Positions 13,354 through 15,089 of a DNA stretch of 15,089 nucleotides are shown here, one piece after another (the first letter of the stretch is position 1; the number at the start of each line of letters is the position of its first letter). This stretch comes from Chloroflexota bacterium (GTDB taxonomy: Bacteria; Chloroflexota; Dormibacteria; CF-121): positions 1 through 15,089 of the forward strand of contig VBFX01000091.1 in assembly GCA_005889395.1 (NCBI GenBank), in the 5' to 3' direction. The position numbers were made by a program, and so were the translations under genes. Below the pieces are notes generated by a model, which was given only the letters and a program-made list of their open reading frames with translations, was not told where the DNA came from and searched no databases.

Positions 13354-13506
13354 TCAGTATTTGCTGGCCTCGAAGAAGCTGCCGCAGGCGTGGCACTTGC
13401 ACTGCATTGTCATCACCTGGCTGCCAAACAGAGAGATAACCTCGGTGTCGTTCGATCGACAGAACGGGCACCGCGGCTTAGGGCGATCGTCAGACTCCTG
13501 AGTCAT
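13354..13506 (-). CDS. Stand-alone PaaD-type zinc-ribbon protein (split C-terminal domain of PaaD)
   Basis: This 50-residue protein reads CPFCRSNDTEVISLFGS, then CKCHACGSFFEASKY. It matches the C-terminal zinc-ribbon domain of enterobacterial and actinobacterial PaaD (CP-C-S-DT-S-FGS...C-C-F). Likely zinc ligands are C13, C16, C38 and C41, with C36 extra. PaaD is needed for a working phenylacetyl-CoA epoxidase, probably for iron delivery to PaaA. Here the DUF59 domain is a separate gene (14422-14766). ATG 13504-13506 overlaps the paaC stop (ATGA), so it is coupled to paaC. It is the last gene of the operon. A longer frame running on to 13965 is an out-of-frame reading of paaC. Confidence 0.85.
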   Translation of the reverse strand: MTQESDDRPKPRCPFCRSNDTEVISLFGSQVMTMQCKCHACGSFFEASKY

Positions 13507-14204
13507 CCACCCGCCGGCATGTAGCGCTTTTCCGCGAGACCCCGCAGCATGTCGAGCGTCGCCTGGTCGATGCCGCCCGGCTGGGTTCGCCGGCGGATCG
13601 GTTCCCAGCCGCCCCACTCGAGCCCGCTCGGCGGAGTCTTGCCGTCGAGCCGCTCGCCGAGCAGCCGGCGCAGGTCGCGCACGCCGTGCGCCAGCCGTCC
13701 CGCACGATGCAGCTCGTCGACATCCGAGTTTTCCGGACCGATCCACTGCAGCGATTCCGTCCACGCCCGCTCGAGCGCGGCGCCGGCGTTCACCTCCTGC
13801 ATCCAGCTCCGGCCGTGCAGCGTGTGATAACGCTCCTCCTGGAGCATCTTCTTGAGCCGCGTTCGTAGCACGTCGACATTGCCGTTGGCCAGTGCCTCCA
13901 TCATCAGGGTGAAGGCGCTGTCGAGCACGGCGTTGGCGGCGACGAACTCCGACCAGTCCGTCCATGGCCGGTCCAGGAAGGGCACGTTCGCGTAGCTCGC
14001 GCCGTCATCCGTGCCGGCATCCGGGGTGCCAAGCTCGCGCAAGGACCCGTACAGCACCCGGCTATGGCCGATGTCGTCCAATCCCATGGCGGCCGCGGCG
14101 ATGTCGGCTTCCAGCGTGGGCGCGGCGATGCACCATTCCGCGTAGCGCATCCCGAGCAGCTGCTTGTTGTCCGCGAGGCTCTTGACGAGCGAGTAGAGAC
14201 TCAG
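13503..14204 (-). CDS. paaC: Phenylacetyl-CoA 1,2-epoxidase structural subunit PaaC, probable CTG start
   Basis: PaaC is the ferritin-like, non-catalytic partner of PaaA in the PaaABC(E) epoxidase that turns phenylacetyl-CoA into its 1,2-epoxide. Visible family strings are MRYAEWCIAAPTLEADIAAAAMGLDDIGHSRVL, LMMEALANGNVDVL, QEERYHTLHGRSWM and, near the end, LRGLAEKRYMP. The first ATG (14150) would remove the first helix. The in-frame upstream codons read LSLYSLVKSLADNKQLLG, which aligns with the E. coli PaaC N-terminus (LTAYTLRLGDNCLVLSQ). No ATG, GTG or TTG exists there. CTG 14202-14204 overlaps the paaB stop as CTGA and has GGGG 4 nt upstream. From CTG the protein has 233 residues. Confidence 0.9.
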   Translation of the reverse strand: MSLYSLVKSLADNKQLLGMRYAEWCIAAPTLEADIAAAAMGLDDIGHSRVLYGSLRELGTPDAGTDDGASYANVPFLDRPWTDWSEFVAANAVLDSAFTLMMEALANGNVDVLRTRLKKMLQEERYHTLHGRSWMQEVNAGAALERAWTESLQWIGPENSDVDELHRAGRLAHGVRDLRRLLGERLDGKTPPSGLEWGGWEPIRRRTQPGGIDQATLDMLRGLAEKRYMPAGG

Positions 14205-14422
14205 GTGTCCCCGCCAGGCGCCCAGAGCGAAATTATCGCGGCCTTGGGCACGATCATCATCTCGACCCAGCGCTCTTCATCGTAGGTCGCGCGGGCATAC
14301 GCCATGGCGAGGTTGTCGTCCGGCGCAACCACGGAGCCGACCTGGTGGAGCGGCTCGACGCGGGTCTTGCGGGCGAAGACGTCGTACTCCTGGACCTCGG
14401 CGTGAACGCGCGTGTACGGCAT
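14201..14422 (-). CDS. paaB: Phenylacetyl-CoA 1,2-epoxidase subunit PaaB
   Basis: This 73-residue protein is somewhat shorter than E. coli PaaB (95). The family pattern is clear: YDVFARKTRVEPLHQVGSVVAPDDNLAMAYARATYDEERWVEMMIVPKAAI. PaaB bridges PaaAC heterodimers in the epoxidase complex. I chose ATG 14420-14422 because it shares one base with the paaD stop (TGATG) and starts at the expected family position (MPYTRVHAEVQEYDVF). The frame upstream to 14617 is an out-of-frame reading of paaD. Its stop overlaps the proposed CTG start of paaC. Confidence 0.92.
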   Translation of the reverse strand: MPYTRVHAEVQEYDVFARKTRVEPLHQVGSVVAPDDNLAMAYARATYDEERWVEMMIVPKAAIISLWAPGGDT

Positions 14423-14766
14423 CAGACCGAAAGCCCCCAGGCTCGCAGCGCCTCGCGGCCGTCGTCGCTCAGCCGGGCTGACGTCCACGGCGGATCCCAG
14501 ACGACGTCGAGCCGAACGTCCTCGATGCCCGGCTCGGCCAGCAGGCGCTCGCGGATGTCGCCCATGATCATGTCGCTCGCCGGGCAACCCATCGCCGTGA
14601 ACGTCAGGCTCACGCAAACCCGGCCTTGGTCAACGGTCAGGCCGTAGATCAGGCCCAGGTCCACCAGGTTGACCGGCATCTCCGGGTCGTTGATCTCCGC
14701 CAGCGCCGACCAGAGTCGGGATTCAAGGGGCCCCGCTCCGGCGTGAAAAAGCGGGGAGAAAGTCAT
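14422..14766 (-). CDS. paaD: PaaD, DUF59/MIP18 domain only
   Basis: This 114-residue protein has the complete MIP18/DUF59 signature: LAEINDPEMPVNLVDLGLIYGL (about 22-43), TFTAMGCPASDMI with the conserved Cys, and DVVWDPPWTSARLSDDGREAL. These proteins serve Fe or Fe-S maturation; PaaD is required for the paa epoxidase in vivo. E. coli PaaD is longer because a zinc ribbon follows this domain. Here the gene stops after the DUF59 part (RAWGLSV), and the ribbon is encoded at 13354-13506. The order paaA-paaD-paaB-paaC-ribbon also differs from the usual paaABCDE. ATG 14764-14766 overlaps the paaA stop (ATGA). Confidence 0.92.
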   Translation of the reverse strand: MTFSPLFHAGAGPLESRLWSALAEINDPEMPVNLVDLGLIYGLTVDQGRVCVSLTFTAMGCPASDMIMGDIRERLLAEPGIEDVRLDVVWDPPWTSARLSDDGREALRAWGLSV

Positions 14767-15089
14767 GCACGAACCTGGAACTTGGAAAAGCTCTCCTGAA
14801 ACAGTGCGACCATCTCGGCGTTGCGGGGCCCCCGCTCGCGCCAGCGCTTGAGGACGGCATCCCAGCTGCATGGATCCTTGAAGTCCCAGCGTTTCTCGTC
14901 GGCATCGAACGTGCAGGGGAACGGGTAGTCCAGCACGTAGCCGTCGCCCTCCTTGTGCGCCGGCACCGCGATCCCAATCGATTCCATGAAGGGCACGACC
15001 GTCGACAGCCATTGCTGCCTGAGCTGATCATTCGTCAGGCCCTTCAGCCGGTAGTCGAGCTGCGTGGAGTGCTGCTTGAGATTGTCGGG
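14763..15089 (-). CDS. paaA: Phenylacetyl-CoA 1,2-epoxidase catalytic subunit PaaA, C-terminal part
   Basis: The visible part is about 108 C-terminal residues; the 5' two thirds lie beyond the right edge, so the di-iron ligands are not visible. The frame is open to the edge. It reads LDYRLKGLTNDQLRQQWLS, then VVPFMESIGIAVP, DEKRWDFKDPCSWDAVLKRW and RGPRNAEMVALFQESFSKF. This matches the PaaA C-terminus (E. coli: TNDELRQRFVDMTVPQAEKLG, WSEFMAVIKGNGPCNAQRI). PaaA carries the di-iron site that epoxidises the aromatic ring. It is the first paa gene seen here; whatever lies upstream (perhaps paaE or paaK) is outside the window. Its stop overlaps the paaD start by 4 nt. Confidence 0.92.
   Translation of the reverse strand, partial: PDNLKQHSTQLDYRLKGLTNDQLRQQWLSTVVPFMESIGIAVPAHKEGDGYVLDYPFPCTFDADEKRWDFKDPCSWDAVLKRWRERGPRNAEMVALFQESFSKFQVRA

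Noticed and set aside
13122..13439. A 105-residue + strand frame in the gene-free interval
   Set aside because: It is Arg/Ser/Pro-rich with no domain-like pattern, runs into the antisense of the zinc-ribbon gene and has no ribosome binding site.
13354..13965. A 203-residue minus-strand frame ending in the zinc ribbon, as if the ribbon were fused to a larger protein
   Set aside because: The upstream part is an Arg/Gly/Ala-rich shadow of paaC in another frame; the ribbon has its own ATG overlapping the paaC stop.

Overview
The window is GC-rich, gene-dense chromosomal DNA from a bacterium, probably of the Chloroflexota/Dormibacterota type. This placement is inferred from three things. The SRP RNA is the long, Bacillus-like form with an Alu domain. 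The window carries families common in that part of the tree: a TIGR02206 membrane protein, a SirB1-like protein and an S1C protease without a signal peptide. Many genes lack a clear Shine-Dalgarno site. No phage, transposon, CRISPR array or tRNA was found, and no defence system could be identified.

Layout. At 1-265 is the 3' end of an unknown + strand gene, tail to tail with a minus-strand group: an FmdB-type zinc ribbon (262-423), a DHA2-family MFS exporter (513-1970) and the SRP RNA with its promoter (2053-2332). Next, also on the minus strand, is a likely operon: TIGR02206 membrane protein (3554-4231), SirB1-like transglutaminase/TPR protein (2566-3567) and a small membrane protein (2349-2744). 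Divergent from it is a tight + strand run: a dihydrofolate-reductase-like protein with an internal deletion (4255-4746), two unknown small proteins (4748-5113, 5117-5419) and a membrane-bound HAMP/HD-GYP c-di-GMP phosphodiesterase (5466-7223).

Facing it on the minus strand is a second HAMP/HD-GYP gene (8110-9612), whose first membrane helix is cut off by a frameshift (9596-9712). It is translationally coupled to a surface protein with two carboxypeptidase-regulatory-like beta domains (7235-8113). A small helical protein (9841-10140) lies divergent to a cytoplasmic HtrA-like protease (10196-11107). A large secreted Asp-box (BNR/sialidase-fold) protein (11139-12989) has its own promoter and a good intrinsic terminator.

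From 13354 to the right edge, on the minus strand, lies a phenylacetyl-CoA epoxidase (paa) operon: paaA (partial), paaD (DUF59 domain only), paaB, paaC and a separate PaaD-type zinc ribbon. Each gene overlaps the next by 1-4 nt. In enterobacterial PaaD the DUF59 and zinc-ribbon parts are one protein; here they are two genes at different places in the operon. paaC appears to start at a CTG that overlaps the paaB stop. The reductase gene paaE is not in the window.

The observations most worth following are the split paaD with its unusual gene order, the CTG start of paaC, the broken second HD-GYP sensor, the internal deletion in the DHFR-like protein, and a structured 320-nt gap with no gene between the paa operon and the BNR gene.
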